A DNA stretch of 21,138 nt, taken from Caldisericota bacterium. Its GTDB lineage: Bacteria; Caldisericota; Caldisericia; Cryosericales; Cryosericaceae. Positions 1-8,169 of the stretch are shown piece after piece. The stretch covers positions 1 to 21,138 of the forward strand of contig JAPLGJ010000210.1 of NCBI GenBank assembly GCA_026390215.1, read 5' to 3'. The notes under the pieces were generated by a model. That model was not told where the DNA came from, did not search any database, and was given only the letters and a program-made list of their open reading frames with translations. The number at the start of each line of letters is the position of its first letter. Positions within the stretch are counted from its first letter, which is position 1. Both the position numbers and the translations under genes were made by a program.

Positions 1-1
1 A

Positions 2-3000
2 CAGCACGAAACGGCCGTCAACTACATGAAACAGCCGCTCGGCGAGGCTACCGGGGATTTCCCTGGTGCTACGTCCCGCACTGAAGATAGTGCCATCATG
101 GACCTGATTCAGAAGGTCCAGATGAAGTACGCCAACACCGATCTGTCACTTGCTGCCATGCTGCCGGACCCTGCCCCCAGTTTCAAGAAAGGGCCATTGA
201 CGGTGCGTGACATGTATTCCCTCTACATCTACGAGAACACTCTGTTCGCCATCAAGGTGACAGGACAGCAGATCAAGGACGAGCTTGAGTGGTCTGCGAC
301 CTACTTCAACACCTACACATTCAACAAGACGGCCACGAGCCTGGTCAACTCCAGTGTGAGGGGCTACAACTACGACATGCTGCAGGGCGCCGACTACGTC
401 ATCGACATCACCAAGCCGGTCGGCCAGCGCATCAGCGGCCTGATGTATCATGGTCAGCCGATGGACATGGCCACTTCCTATACACTGGCCCTCAACAACT
501 ACCGCGCGGGCGGTGGCGGGTTCCTTGGGTTCAAGGGCGCACCGATTGTCTACCAGTCCAGCGATGAGGTCCGCAACCTGATGATCCAGTACGTGAAGGA
601 GACAGGGACGATCGATGCGACTGTAGACTACAACTGGTATCTCGTGCCAGACTATCTCAACTCGCAGTATCGCCCAGCAATCGACACGCTCAACAGGCAG
701 AGCGCACTGAGCGAGTTCCCAGCAGGGGCATTTGCTCCTGATTCCACGGCCACGCGCGGTGATCTCGCGGCAATCATCACCGGGTCCTACGTCGCGGTCG
801 GCAGCCGCAATCACGGAAGCTCATTCGCCGACGTCGCCAGCGACGGCTGGTACGCTCGAGCCATCGGGACCGTCGAAGCTCTCAAGTTGATGAACGGCAC
901 GTCGGCCAGGACGTTCGCGCCCGATGCCCCGGTCACAACTGAACAGGCAGTCGTTGCCCTGATGAGAGCAAGCGGATATGGATACGAGGCTTCCAGGTAC
1001 GATCTCTGCGCACAGCCTCTGGACAAGGTTCCGAACCTGTTCCGCAATGCCGACGGCACCTGGGACTGGGAAGCGTTGGCAGCGGACACGAAGAAGAACG
1101 GTGGAGCGACCATCAACATGCGTTCGGGCCAGTCACTCGGTGGCGTGGAGATGTACGCTATCTCTGCTCCCGTAGCCCCCGGGATGGCCGTCAATGGCTA
1201 TCCGACTGGTGGCGACCTCAAGGCCTATACGATGAAGAACGCCAAGTGGCTGCTGGACCGGACAGGGTATGCTCTTGGAACATGGTACTACAAGGGCAAG
1301 ACCTATATCGATGTGAGTACGACGATCCCCTGGCGGGACTACGCAGTCACGCTGGGCAAGGAATATGACCAAATTGCGATCTTTGACCTCGCCAGCTTCG
1401 AGGAGATCCCTACCGGTGGCACGAGTGGCAAGTCCGGCAAGAAACCCAACATGAACCTCATCATTTCCGACTGGGCGCTGCCATACATGGCGTTTGCTGA
1501 GTCGAAGGGGTTCATTACATCTGCTCAGGCCATGGCGCCAAAGCATCAGCTCACGAGGGGCGAACTGGCAGATATGGTCGTGGGGCTGCGTTTCCCGACC
1601 GTGGTCATCCTGCACACCAACGACTTCCACGGTAACCTGTTGCCGGTGATTGATGCCAGCAAGAACAGCGTTGCGGGGGCGGCCCGCGAGGCCACGATCA
1701 TCAATGGTGTCCGCAGCACGTTCGGCGCCGAGCATGTTCTGCTTGTGGATGCCGGCGACGCGATTCAGGGTGCCACGGTCGCCAACCTGTTCCAGGGCAA
1801 GAGCGTGACAGATGCTTACAACGCTATGGGCTATAGCGTGGCAACACTCGGAAATCACGAGTGGGACTATGGTCAGCAGGTTCTCAAGGACCGGATCGCA
1901 GACGCCAAGTTTGACTACGTGAATGCGAACGTGACGGGCGTCAACCTCGGCTGGAAATCGAACGTCATCAAGAACGTGGCGGGGATCAACATCGGGTTGT
2001 TCGGTGTCGTGACGATGGACCTTCCTATCATCGTGGCGCCGTCCAGCCTGACAGGCGTCGGCATTGCCGATCCGATAGCGACTGCCAAGAACCAGATTAT
2101 CGACCTGAAGGAGCAGGGAGCTCAGTACATCATTGCTCTGAGTCACTGCGGATACGAGAATGGCGGTGCTCCGCTGGACCCTGCTATCGCTGCAGGTGCA
2201 CCTGGCATCAACCTGATCATCGGTGGTCACTCCCACACCGTCCTGACGAAGGCAGTGATGGTTGGCAAGACCATGATCACCCAGACTGGCACAGCCGGTG
2301 CGTATGTCGGCAAAGAGGTCATCGATTTCACGACCTACCAAGGAAAGATCACTGGACAGAGTGTCACCTATGAACTTGTGCCAACTGTGACGACTGTCGC
2401 CGAAAACGCTGCTGTCAAGGCCATCGTCGACGGGTACAACAACCAGCTGAAGGACAAGTTGAGCGTCGTCGTCGGTAAGGCTCTCGTTGCGCTTGACGGC
2501 GAACGCGCGAACGTTCGTACGAAAGAGACCAACCTTGGCAACTACATCGCGGACTGGATGCGCATCTCCACGGGCGCGGATATCGCGTTCGAGAACGGCG
2601 GCAGTATTCGCGTCAGCGTTCCTGCCGGTGATGTCACGGTTGGCAGCATCGTTGCCGTGCTTCCGTTCGACAACCTCCTGGTCGTTCTGGAGATCAAGGG
2701 TTCCACCCTCAAGGAAGCTCTCGAGAACTCTGTCAGCGCGTATCCTGCGCAGTTGGGAGGGTTCCTTCAGGTGTCCGGATTCAGCTTCACGTTCGACCCG
2801 GCCAAGCCCAAGGGTTCGCGTGTCGTCAGCATCACCAAGGATGGCAAGCCCCTGGACATGAACGCCGTATACAAGCTCTGCACCGCGGATTTCACGGCCG
2901 CCGGCGGTGACGGGTATGCCATGCTGAAGGGGGCCAAGGTCGTCTACATGTCCGGAGAATGGATGCGTGATGGTCTTATCGCCTACGTCATGGCACATCC

Positions 3001-3049
3001 AGAGATCAACCCCACCGTCGAGGGTCGAATCACTGTCGTCAAGCCATAG
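2..3049 (+). CDS. Two-unit secreted nucleotidase with internal S-layer homology modules (5' truncated)
   Basis: This is the 3' part of a large surface 5'-nucleotidase/2',3'-cyclic-nucleotide phosphodiesterase. The frame is open to the left edge, so the ATG at 26 is internal; residues below count from it. Residues 1-215 are a 5'-nucleotidase C-terminal domain, with the substrate loop NNYRAGGGGF near 157-166. S-layer homology modules follow at about 228-262 and 265-318, then an unassigned stretch, then a third module at about 477-521. A complete second unit follows: metallophosphatase motifs HTNDFHGN (530-537), GNHEWD (609-614) and GGHSHT (733-738), then another C-terminal domain with AAGGDGY near its end. 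Family knowledge: these enzymes hydrolyse extracellular nucleotides, and SLH modules bind cell-wall polymers. The two-unit plan resembles Bacillus YfkN, but there the anchor is terminal. The signal peptide and first metallophosphatase domain should lie outside the window. Family assignment is firm; the substrate is inferred. Confidence 0.9.
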   Translation, partial: QHETAVNYMKQPLGEATGDFPGATSRTEDSAIMDLIQKVQMKYANTDLSLAAMLPDPAPSFKKGPLTVRDMYSLYIYENTLFAIKVTGQQIKDELEWSATYFNTYTFNKTATSLVNSSVRGYNYDMLQGADYVIDITKPVGQRISGLMYHGQPMDMATSYTLALNNYRAGGGGFLGFKGAPIVYQSSDEVRNLMIQYVKETGTIDATVDYNWYLVPDYLNSQYRPAIDTLNRQSALSEFPAGAFAPDSTATRGDLAAIITGSYVAVGSRNHGSSFADVASDGWYARAIGTVEALKLMNGTSARTFAPDAPVTTEQAVVALMRASGYGYEASRYDLCAQPLDKVPNLFRNADGTWDWEALAADTKKNGGATINMRSGQSLGGVEMYAISAPVAPGMAVNGYPTGGDLKAYTMKNAKWLLDRTGYALGTWYYKGKTYIDVSTTIPWRDYAVTLGKEYDQIAIFDLASFEEIPTGGTSGKSGKKPNMNLIISDWALPYMAFAESKGFITSAQAMAPKHQLTRGELADMVVGLRFPTVVILHTNDFHGNLLPVIDASKNSVAGAAREATIINGVRSTFGAEHVLLVDAGDAIQGATVANLFQGKSVTDAYNAMGYSVATLGNHEWDYGQQVLKDRIADAKFDYVNANVTGVNLGWKSNVIKNVAGINIGLFGVVTMDLPIIVAPSSLTGVGIADPIATAKNQIIDLKEQGAQYIIALSHCGYENGGAPLDPAIAAGAPGINLIIGGHSHTVLTKAVMVGKTMITQTGTAGAYVGKEVIDFTTYQGKITGQSVTYELVPTVTTVAENAAVKAIVDGYNNQLKDKLSVVVGKALVALDGERANVRTKETNLGNYIADWMRISTGADIAFENGGSIRVSVPAGDVTVGSIVAVLPFDNLLVVLEIKGSTLKEALENSVSAYPAQLGGFLQVSGFSFTFDPAKPKGSRVVSITKDGKPLDMNAVYKLCTADFTAAGGDGYAMLKGAKVVYMSGEWMRDGLIAYVMAHPEINPTVEGRITVVKP

Positions 3050-3070
3050 CAGGTGATCGACTGATTCATC

Positions 3071-3105
3071 AAGGGGGCCGGCAGTCGCCGGCCCCCTTGT
3101 GTTTG
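3071..3105 (+). terminator. Rho-independent terminator after the nucleotidase gene
   Basis: A perfect 12-bp stem (3071-3082 with 3087-3098, AAGGGGGCCGGC and its complement) closes a 4-nt loop. It is followed by a modest T-rich tail, TTGTGTTT. It starts 21 nt after the nucleotidase stop codon. The stem is nearly symmetric, so it may also act on minus-strand transcripts. Confidence 0.88.
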
Positions 3106-3128
3106 ACCGGGGTTGCACATCTGTCGAA

Positions 3129-3135
3129 AGAGGAG
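3129..3135 (+). promoter_or_regulatory. Ribosome binding site fixing the rnhC start
   Basis: AGAGGAG lies 11 nt before the ATG at 3147. The same frame is open from a GTG at 3099, but that codon falls in the terminator hairpin and has no ribosome site, so 3147 is preferred. Confidence 0.7.
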
Positions 3136-3146
3136 ACAATCCATCC

Positions 3147-4025
3147 ATGAATACCGTGAGAACAATGACGCAAGAACAGCAGGAACGTCTCCGATTGGCT
3201 CTGATCGCGGGTGGTGCCATCCTGGACCCCGAACCGCCTTCGGGGGCATCTTTCCTGAGCAGGAACGAGGGCTCCGTCGTCACTGGCTATCGTAGCGGAA
3301 AGGTCTTATTCCAGGGTGCGGACTGCGACAGGCAGGTTCAGCTCGCGGAACGGATTCTGGTTCACGCGGAACCGGCGACCAGGAGTCTCGAATTCCCGAT
3401 CGTCGGAGGAGACGAATCGGGCAAGGGAGACCTGTTCGGTCCACTTGTCGTCGCGGCATTTGCCACTTGCGGCGAGTCAGAACGACGGGAGGTCGTGCGA
3501 TCTGGTGCACGAGACTGCAAGCTGATGACAGATGGAGAAGTGCGTGCCGTCGCGATGAGACTGAACGATATCGGCGTGTCGGGCATTCGCATCCTCATGC
3601 CCCCTGACTACAATGCACGGTACGCGCGCGTGCACAACGTGAACATCTTGCTCAACGAGGTCTATGCTGAGTTGCTGCTCGAATTGGCGACCGCATCGAA
3701 GGCTCACACGGTCATCCTGGACAAGTATGGACGACGAGCGATGGCCCTGTGGAAGAGTCCGCAGAGCTTCCGCTTCGTTGTGGAAACGCACGCGGAACGG
3801 TATCCTGAGGTGGCTGCCGCTTCGGTTCTTGCCAGGGCCGCATTTCTTGACGGTCTCGAGCGTACTGCGAGAGAAAACGGAGTCGTCCGGCTGCCAAAGG
3901 GGGCTTCGTTGGAAGCGCAAGCGTTCATGCGGCGCCTCGCGTCAGACAAGGGCAAGGATGTTCTGCGATCCGTCGCAAAGGTGAACTTTGCCCCCGTGAA
4001 GGAGTGCCTCGGTAGCCTGTTCTAG
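3147..4025 (+). CDS. rnhC: Ribonuclease HIII
   Basis: Cytoplasmic endonuclease that cuts the RNA strand of RNA-DNA hybrids and clears R-loops and primers. The 292-residue product has an N-terminal region of about 80 residues, consistent with the substrate-binding domain typical of HIII enzymes. The catalytic domain opens with GGDESGKGDLFGPLVVAA. Acidic residues D89, E90, D123 (in RDCKL) and D192 (in ILDKYG) match the family's metal-binding pattern, and AAASVLARAAF is the conserved helix. HIII is preferred over HII because of the N-terminal domain and the GKGD loop. The gene follows a strong terminator, so it probably has its own promoter; I could not identify one convincingly. It ends 97 nt before ileS. 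Confidence 0.92.
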   Translation: MNTVRTMTQEQQERLRLALIAGGAILDPEPPSGASFLSRNEGSVVTGYRSGKVLFQGADCDRQVQLAERILVHAEPATRSLEFPIVGGDESGKGDLFGPLVVAAFATCGESERREVVRSGARDCKLMTDGEVRAVAMRLNDIGVSGIRILMPPDYNARYARVHNVNILLNEVYAELLLELATASKAHTVILDKYGRRAMALWKSPQSFRFVVETHAERYPEVAAASVLARAAFLDGLERTARENGVVRLPKGASLEAQAFMRRLASDKGKDVLRSVAKVNFAPVKECLGSLF

Positions 4026-4049
4026 AGGGGACAAGTGATGGTCATCTGG

Positions 4050-4077
4050 TTGACAACGCTACCCGGCGACGTAGTAT
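4050..4077 (+). promoter_or_regulatory. Likely sigma70 promoter for ileS
   Basis: A perfect -35 box TTGACA (4050-4055) is followed after 16 nt by TAGTAT (4072-4077), a 4/6 match to the -10 consensus. The predicted start near 4084 leaves a leader of about 40 nt containing a small inverted repeat, TGCGGA/TCCGCA, at 4081-4094. This is too short for a T-box. Confidence 0.55.
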
Positions 4078-4122
4078 GTATGCGGATTTCCGCAGTGAAA
4101 CCTTCACACGAGGAGACGTCTC

Positions 4123-7100
4123 ATGTTTAAACCCGTACTGCCTGCCGACAAGGTTGTCGAGCAGGAGGTGGCTACTATCCAATTCTGGGAAACCAGTCAT
4201 GTCTTTGAGAAGTCGCTCGACCTGAGCAAGGACAAGGAGCGCTTCGTGTTTTTCGAAGGGCCACCGACCGCGAACGGCATCCCAGGCGTGCACCACGGCC
4301 TGGCCCGCGTTTTCAAGGACACGGTCCTGAGGTACAAGGCAGGTACGGGCTTCTATGTCCCCCGCAAGGGTGGTTGGGACTGCCAGGGTCTTCCTGTGGA
4401 GATCGAGGTCGAGAAACGACTTCACATCAGCGGCAAGCAGCAGATCGAGGAATACGGCGTCGAAGCATTCGTTCGCGAGTGCAAGAGCAGTGTTTTCACG
4501 TACAAGGCGGAATGGGAGAAGATGACCAGCCGCATCGGTTTCTGGCTGGATACCGAACACGCGTATGCGACCTATACGAACGATTACATAGAATCGGAAT
4601 GGCATATCCTCAAGACCTTCTATGACAAGGGGTTGTTGTACCAGGGGCACAAGGTTGTCCCCTACTGTCCGCGCTGCGGGACCGCCCTCTCCATGCACGA
4701 AGTAGCGCAGGGATACAGGAACGTCACCGATGAGACGGTCTTCGTCAAGTTCTCCTTGGCATCAGGTGGACTGGAGGGTGTCAAGGCGCTGGTCTGGACG
4801 ACGACGCCGTGGACGTTGCCGAGCAACGTCGCGCTTGCGGTCAACCCGGGCGTAGAGTACTCGGTTGTGGAACTCGATGGCGAACGGTATCTGCTGGCCT
4901 CCGCGCGGTTGGCGGCAGTGTTGGGTCATGACGCTGAACACGTGACACTCGTGCGCACCTATCTCGGAAGGGAGCTTTCGGGGATTCGATATGAGCGTCT
5001 CTACGACTTTGCCAGTGTCACACCCGGCGAAGAGGCGTGTGGTTGGTGCATCGTCACCGCAGACTACGTGACGACGACGGACGGCACGGGCATCGTGCAT
5101 CTTGCCCCGGCGTTTGGCGAAGACGACCTCAGCGTCGGACTGAAAGAGGGACTTCCGTTTGTCCAGCTCGTAGACCTTGCAGGCAGATTCACGTCCGAGG
5201 TAGTGCCGTGGGCCGGCAAGGACGCGAAGGGAAGCGACCCGGATATCCGGCGTCAGCTCAAAGCTGACGGGAAACTGTTCAAGACGGAGAGGATCGAACA
5301 TGACTATCCCTTCTGCTGGAGATGTGATACACCTCTTCTCTACTACGCCAAGGACTCGTGGTTCGTCCGCACGACGGAATTCAAAGACCAGATGGTTGCG
5401 AACAATCAGGAGATCACCTGGTACCCGGACCACATCAAGGATGGGCGATTTGGCAACTGGCTGGAGAACATCAAAGACTGGGCGCTGTCCCGCGAACGCT
5501 ACTGGGGGACTCCATTGCCCATCTGGGTCTGCGAGTCTTGTGGACACCAGCACGCGGTAGGTTCCATCGCTGAACTCAACGAGATGGCTGTCAACCCGGA
5601 TCCCGAGGTTGAACTGCATCGCCCCTATGTGGACAAGATCGAACTGCGGTGTCCGGCATGTGGTGGTGCCATGCGCCGTGTCCCGGAAGTCATCGACGTC
5701 TGGTTCGACTCCGGTTCGATGCCATATGCACAGTGGCACTATCCATTCGAGAACCAGGGCGAGTTCGCGAAGATGTATCCAGCGGACTTCATCTCAGAAG
5801 GGATCGATCAGACGCGTGGGTGGTTCTACACCCTTCACGCTATCTCCACGGCTCTCAACGACAGGCCCGCGTTCAAGCGCTGCATGGTGCTCGAACTGGT
5901 GCTGGACGAGAAGGGCCATAAGATGAGCAAGCATGTGGGCAATGTCATCGACCCGTGGAGTATTCTGGACAAGCAGGGGGCAGATGCGTTCCGATGGTCA
6001 CTGTATACCGGCACTCCACCCTGGTACCCGAGACGGTTTGGGCCGAGCGTCGTTGCCGACGCCCTCAAGAACTTCATCATACCACTGCGCAACGTCTACA
6101 GTTTCTTCGTGCTGTACGCCAATATCGACCACTTTGATCCACTCGCTGCTCAGCTGCCATTCGGCCAGCGGCCAGAACTGGACCGGTGGCTTCTGAGTCG
6201 GTTCCAGGTACTCGTCCGCGAAGTGCGTGCAGATATGGAGGCCTATGATATCAACCCGGCGACGAAGCGCATCCAGGCTTTCGTCGAGGAGCTGAGCAAC
6301 TGGTACGTGCGCCTGAGCAGGCGGCGTTTCTGGAGAAGTGAAAACGATACTGACAAGCTGTCGGCGTACCAGACGCTCTACAGAGTCCTGGTGGACCTTG
6401 CCAGATTGCTGACGCCATTCACGCCCTTCATGTCGGAGGAGATCTATCAGAACCTCGTCCGGTCGAGCGATATCGAGTCCCCACTTTCTGTCCACTTCCT
6501 CGACCTGCCGGAATTTGACGAGCCGCTGTTCGACTCACAGCTTACGAGCGCGATGCAGGTGGTCATGGATGTCGTGTCGCTGGGAAGGTCAGCCAGAAAG
6601 CAGGCGGGCGTCAAGACCAGGCAGCCGCTGAGTGCCGTGACTGTTTACGTCCACGATGCGCAGGCTCACGGAGCGCTCGTGTCCCACGCCGAAATCATCC
6701 GCGATGAGCTGAACGTCAAGTCTATCGCCGAAGCTACGCACGCTGCGGACATAGCCGAGTTCGCGCTCCGGCCCAACCTTCCTGTCCTCGGGAGGAGGGC
6801 AGGAACGTCCATCCCGGCCATCCAGAAGGCACTCGCGGCAGATCCAGAGAGAGTCTATGCTGAGCTTGAGAGTACTGGGCGGGCTTCCGTGGATTTGGAC
6901 GGAATGGCATTCCTGCTGACGAGGGATGACGTCATCAGCACGGTTTCGGGGAAAGGCGGACTGTTCGCGGCGTCGGCGGCGAACGTTGTCGTGGCGGTCG
7001 ATGCTGCAGTCACACCGGAGTTGCGAGCTGAGTGGTATGTGCGAGAGGTCGAACACTTTGTTCAGGGGCAGCGCAAGGACAGAGGCTACCAGGTGACAGA

Positions 7101-7284
7101 TCGCATACGCCTTGCTTTGACGTGTACCGACGCAGCAGTGACGGCGGCACTCACCGCTGCGGTGCAGGACGTAGCCCAGGAAGTCCTTGCAAACGAAGTG
7201 ACGGTAGTCACCGGCGCGGTCGAGGACGGCTCCCTGGCCCTGGAGCTTGAAGGGTCGAAAGTAGCCTGCCGACTGGAACGGTAA
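4123..7284 (+). CDS. ileS: Isoleucyl-tRNA synthetase, eukaryote-like (IleRS2) type
   Basis: Class I synthetase that charges tRNA-Ile with isoleucine. It has 1053 residues, the usual size of the type 2 form, and AGGAG lies 7 nt before the ATG. The nucleotide-binding signature lies in PPTANGIPGVHHG (residues 47-59). Where HIGH is expected it reads G55-V56-H57-H58, so positions 1 and 3 are swapped. The second signature is KMSKH (600-604), a natural variant of KMSKS. GGWDCQGLPVEIEVEK is the typical type 2 block, although most relatives have His where this has Gln. Cys pairs in YCPRCG, CESCG and RCPACG suggest zinc sites in the editing/connecting region. The anticodon-binding domain begins near residue 685 and a C-terminal extension of about 200 residues follows. 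Type 2 enzymes are known to be intrinsically tolerant of mupirocin. Confidence 0.96.
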   Translation: MFKPVLPADKVVEQEVATIQFWETSHVFEKSLDLSKDKERFVFFEGPPTANGIPGVHHGLARVFKDTVLRYKAGTGFYVPRKGGWDCQGLPVEIEVEKRLHISGKQQIEEYGVEAFVRECKSSVFTYKAEWEKMTSRIGFWLDTEHAYATYTNDYIESEWHILKTFYDKGLLYQGHKVVPYCPRCGTALSMHEVAQGYRNVTDETVFVKFSLASGGLEGVKALVWTTTPWTLPSNVALAVNPGVEYSVVELDGERYLLASARLAAVLGHDAEHVTLVRTYLGRELSGIRYERLYDFASVTPGEEACGWCIVTADYVTTTDGTGIVHLAPAFGEDDLSVGLKEGLPFVQLVDLAGRFTSEVVPWAGKDAKGSDPDIRRQLKADGKLFKTERIEHDYPFCWRCDTPLLYYAKDSWFVRTTEFKDQMVANNQEITWYPDHIKDGRFGNWLENIKDWALSRERYWGTPLPIWVCESCGHQHAVGSIAELNEMAVNPDPEVELHRPYVDKIELRCPACGGAMRRVPEVIDVWFDSGSMPYAQWHYPFENQGEFAKMYPADFISEGIDQTRGWFYTLHAISTALNDRPAFKRCMVLELVLDEKGHKMSKHVGNVIDPWSILDKQGADAFRWSLYTGTPPWYPRRFGPSVVADALKNFIIPLRNVYSFFVLYANIDHFDPLAAQLPFGQRPELDRWLLSRFQVLVREVRADMEAYDINPATKRIQAFVEELSNWYVRLSRRRFWRSENDTDKLSAYQTLYRVLVDLARLLTPFTPFMSEEIYQNLVRSSDIESPLSVHFLDLPEFDEPLFDSQLTSAMQVVMDVVSLGRSARKQAGVKTRQPLSAVTVYVHDAQAHGALVSHAEIIRDELNVKSIAEATHAADIAEFALRPNLPVLGRRAGTSIPAIQKALAADPERVYAELESTGRASVDLDGMAFLLTRDDVISTVSGKGGLFAASAANVVVAVDAAVTPELRAEWYVREVEHFVQGQRKDRGYQVTDRIRLALTCTDAAVTAALTAAVQDVAQEVLANEVTVVTGAVEDGSLALELEGSKVACRLER

Positions 7285-7313
7285 GAGCGCTGCGGCAGGT
7301 GCAGCACGTCTGC

Positions 7314-7358
7314 ATTCCCGTCAGAGTCCCTTTGTTCAGCAGGAACTCTGGCGGGAAT
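7314..7358. terminator. Large imperfect inverted repeat between convergent ileS and thiF-like genes
   Basis: Two 18-nt arms (7314-7331 and 7341-7358) form 16 Watson-Crick pairs, one G-T pair and one mismatch around a 9-nt loop. The repeat begins 30 nt after the ileS stop codon. It also covers the last codons of the minus-strand gene, whose TGA (7338-7336) lies in the loop. Neither side has a real T run, so a bidirectional terminator is plausible but not proven. Confidence 0.5.
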
Positions 7359-8169
7359 CCATGTTCATCGAGAACAACTCGGTGATGGTTGGCAGGTCAC
7401 CACACACTCGGCATGCATGGTCGCGTTCAAGCGGCACGAGGTCGAAGCGATTGTCCTCTCCGTCCATGAGCAGCATTTTTCCAGCCAGCCAGTCTCCGTA
7501 CCTGAGGATATACTTGAGCACACTCTGCGCGACGATGGACCCGATGATGCCGGGAGTGCTGCCGAGAATGCCGCGGGCTCTCTCCTCACGTGCCATGGCG
7601 GAAGTAGGAGACTTGGGGTAGAGGCAGCGGAAGCAGGCCGTTTTTCGCGGGATGACCGTGAATGCCATTCCGTGGAGGTTGCTGACTGCACCGACGAACA
7701 GCGGCTTGTCAAACAGGACAGCAGCGTCGGAGACGAGGTATCGCGTACTGTAGTTGTCCGTGGCGTCGACGATCATGTCGTAGGCGCTGAAGAGAGCATA
7801 AGCGTTGTCTGGATCCAGCCGGCTTGGATAGGCCTCGACACGTACTTCCGGGTTCAGAGCCGCCAACCGTTGTTTTGCGACGAGAGCCTTGGGTTGACCG
7901 ATGTCTTCGGTGACGTAGAGCATCTGCCGGTTCAGGTTGGACAGGCTCACAGTGTCTCCGTCGACTACTCCCAGCGTACCTACGCCGGCTGCAGCCAGGC
8001 ACAGAAGGATCGGGGAACCGAGTCCTCCGGCTCCCACGACCAGAACAGACGCTCTTGACAGCTTCTTCTGTCCCCGAGAGCCGACCTGTTTCATCCAGAG
8101 CTGACGTTCGTAGCGACCCCCCGAGGGGACCGCGCACGACGCAGCGCGTACCTGTTTCGGTGAATTCAT
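7336..8169 (-). CDS. ThiF/MoeB/HesA-family ubiquitin-like protein activating enzyme (E1-like)
   Basis: A 277-residue adenylating enzyme of the E1-like family. Members activate the C-terminal glycine of sulfur carriers such as ThiS or MoaD. Visible motifs are RYERQ (20-24), the nucleotide loop GAGGLGSP (46-53), VVDGD with D70 and D72, SNLNRQ (77-82), Lys94, DATDN (135-139) and two CxxC pairs (C179/C182 and C253/C256) for the structural zinc. The stretch before GILGSTPGIIGS reads REERAR, where ThiF and MoeB usually carry a cysteine, so the acyl-disulfide or thioester site may be absent. The start ATG overlaps the upstream oxygenase stop codon in an ATGA, with GGAGG upstream, which implies translational coupling. 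The frame is open further upstream, but only inside the oxygenase gene. No ThiS or MoaD gene is visible, so the partner is unknown. Confidence 0.88.
   Translation of the reverse strand: MNSPKQVRAASCAVPSGGRYERQLWMKQVGSRGQKKLSRASVLVVGAGGLGSPILLCLAAAGVGTLGVVDGDTVSLSNLNRQMLYVTEDIGQPKALVAKQRLAALNPEVRVEAYPSRLDPDNAYALFSAYDMIVDATDNYSTRYLVSDAAVLFDKPLFVGAVSNLHGMAFTVIPRKTACFRCLYPKSPTSAMAREERARGILGSTPGIIGSIVAQSVLKYILRYGDWLAGKMLLMDGEDNRFDLVPLERDHACRVCGDLPTITELFSMNMDSRQSSC

Noticed and set aside
3103..3131. Promoter for rnhC starting with TTGACC
   Set aside because: The -35-like hexamer overlaps the terminator tail, and no acceptable -10 hexamer lies 15-19 nt downstream.
1133..3283. 716-residue minus-strand open frame opposite the nucleotidase gene
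   Set aside because: The plus strand encodes clear nucleotidase motifs throughout. The antisense frame is rich in Asp, Val and Arg with no recognisable domain, as expected from codon bias on the other strand.
4026..4122. T-box riboswitch before ileS
   Set aside because: The promoter predicts a leader of only about 40 nt with one tiny hairpin, and I see no T-box consensus or antiterminator.
4762..5739. 325-residue minus-strand frame opposite ileS
   Set aside because: It is a shadow of ileS with no motif, no ribosome site and no neighbouring minus-strand gene.
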